Assembly (NCBI GenBank): GCA_011375175.1
Contig: DRME01000027.1
Location: 1-48,270, forward strand
Direction: 5' to 3'
DNA length: 48,270 nt
DNA from: Deltaproteobacteria bacterium
Lineage (GTDB): Bacteria; Desulfobacterota; GWC2-55-46; DRME01
A program made the translations under genes and the position numbers. A model generated the notes under the pieces. The model ran no database searches and was not told where the DNA came from. It saw nothing but the letters and a program-made list of their open reading frames with translations. Of the stretch, positions 47,563 through 48,270 are shown piece after piece. Position 1 is the stretch's first letter. Each line of letters begins with the position of its first letter.

Positions 47563-47832
47563 TTGGCAAACCACCGCTCGGCCGCAAAGAGGCACAGGCA
47601 GAGCCTTAAGAGGAGGGCGAGAAACACGGCGATAAAGTCCTCCATCAAGACGGCCATAAAGAAGGTCAGGGAGAGCATAGCAAGGGGCGACAGGGAGACG
47701 GCCGAAAAACAGCTCCGGGCCGTCGCCTCCAAGCTCGACAGCGCCGTGAGCAAGGGCGTGCTCCACAGAAACAACGCCTCGCGCCGTATAGGCCGCCTGG
47801 CGAGGGCCGTCCACTCCGTTCAGGCTTCCTGA
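47563..47832 (+). CDS. rpsT: 30S ribosomal protein S20
   Basis: An 89-residue primary 16S rRNA-binding protein. ANHRSAAKRHRQSLKRRARNTAIKSSIKTAIKKVRE and the C-terminal GVLHRNNASRRIGRLARAV match S20. TTG 47563 is chosen over ATG 47557: GGAGG (47550-47554) is 8 nt from the TTG but only 2 nt from the ATG, and TTG gives the canonical M-A-N N-terminus. E. coli rpsT also uses UUG, where it weakens translation and aids autogenous control. Confidence 0.93.
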   Translation: MANHRSAAKRHRQSLKRRARNTAIKSSIKTAIKKVRESIARGDRETAEKQLRAVASKLDSAVSKGVLHRNNASRRIGRLARAVHSVQAS

Positions 47833-47888
47833 GAGGGGCGCCGCGCTCAGAGGCCCCGCCCTCTCCCCGGGAATGCTTGCCGCCGAAG

Positions 47889-48080
47889 CGCTGAGTAATC
47901 ATCCCGGGGAACTCTCCGGAGAAGGGCCGTAAGCCCGCACGCCCCCCGCGCCCCCTCCCCTGTTATTCGGATGTTCGGCGGCACCGTGGAGGTTCGGGCC
48001 GCGCAAGGCGGGATTTTTACGCCTTTGCGGCCCGAACCTCCACGGTGCCGCCCCCACACGCAGCGGGGGCGGACAGGAAA
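47889..48080. mobile_element. MITE-like element R13 (GC core)
   Basis: It contains a left end (AGTAATCATCCCGGGGAAC), a GGGCCGTAAGCCC-like hairpin, and a GC-type hairpin at 47977-48052 (GGCGGCACCGTGGAGGTTCG and complement). The loop is reversed relative to most copies (GCGCAAGGCGGGATTTTTACGCCTTTGC). It ends in a partial terminal repeat AGGAAACTCTGA that abuts R14. Confidence 0.7.
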
Positions 48081-48085
48081 CTCTG

Positions 48086-48270
48086 ATGGAAATTCTGATT
48101 TATTGCGCTGAGGGAACCTTTTTGAAAAAAGGTTCCCTCAGACTCCCTCCAAAAACTTTTAATGCGAGTTGGTTTCCCCCTGTTTTGCCAGGCAAAACAG
48201 GGGGAAACCAACTCGTATTGAAAGTCTTTGAAGGGGGTCTGGGGGAAACGTGGGCCTATGGCCCTTCTAC
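48086..48270. mobile_element. MITE-like element R14, cut by window end
   Basis: Left terminal repeat TGGAAATTCTGATTTATTGC, then CTGAGGGAACCTTTTT and complement, the central GAGTTGGTTTCCCCCTG palindrome, and the start of the GGGGGAAACGTGGGCCTA module. It follows R13 head to tail, suggesting one copy landed in or beside the end of another. Confidence 0.75.

Overview
The window is GC-rich bacterial DNA with tightly packed genes and overlapping start/stop codons. It encodes a MurJ-type lipid II flippase, an RseC-like protein, a periplasmic dihaem cytochrome c, an IscR/NifS/NifU iron-sulphur system, molybdenum cofactor genes and a DUF763 protein. This fits an anaerobic or microaerophilic Gram-negative, most likely a deltaproteobacterial or Nitrospirota-like lineage. 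No rRNA or marker gene fixes the phylum, so the assignment is tentative.

Layout. (1) 89-2092: a BlaI/CopY-type repressor and M56 metalloprotease pair, plus a divergently placed cupredoxin gene that shares its operator. (2) 2519-14876: a complete type I-B CRISPR-Cas locus, cas6-cas8b1-cas7-cas5-cas3, then an intergenic repeat element, then cas1-cas2-cas4, a leader, and an array of 43 repeats and 42 spacers. An in-frame start with its own Shine-Dalgarno inside cas8 predicts a separate Cas11 small subunit. (3) 15296-15818: tRNA-Arg(ACG) and tRNA-Ser(GCT). (4) 16191-20607: zinc-ribbon and SEC-C proteins, RseC, SmpB, a rhomboid protease and DUF763. (5) 20926-32807: a receiver/ATPase regulator, TsaD with a cysteine desulfurase, an SfsA-DUF123 fusion, SagB, a 2Fe-2S protein, DUF72, YjbQ with a PfkB kinase, and a flavin disulfide reductase. 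(6) 33184-36134: TVP38/DedA, cytochrome c, a class V aminotransferase and a small secreted protein. (7) 36134-43081, minus strand: iscR-nifS-nifU-mnmA-mtaB-rnc-radical SAM, a sulphur-trafficking and tRNA-thiolation block. (8) 43481-47832: mobB-mobA-mazG, murJ and rpsT.

The most unusual feature is a dense family of non-coding palindromic elements, about 14 loci and roughly 3 kb. They have MITE-like terminal inverted repeats (AGGAAGCTCTGATT...), TA flanks on intact copies, and modular internal hairpins. The hairpin loops are conserved while the stems change on both arms together, so pairing is kept while sequence is not. Elements lie in 5' leaders and against start codons (cas6, cas1, mnmA, mobB), between operon genes (nifS/nifU, nifU/mnmA, cas3/cas1) and beside both tRNAs. 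No encoded transposase is visible in the window.

Several genes (blaI, rseC, a cysteine desulfurase, yjbQ, the cytochrome) have a -10-like hexamer only 6-7 nt before the ATG and no Shine-Dalgarno, which suggests leaderless transcripts.
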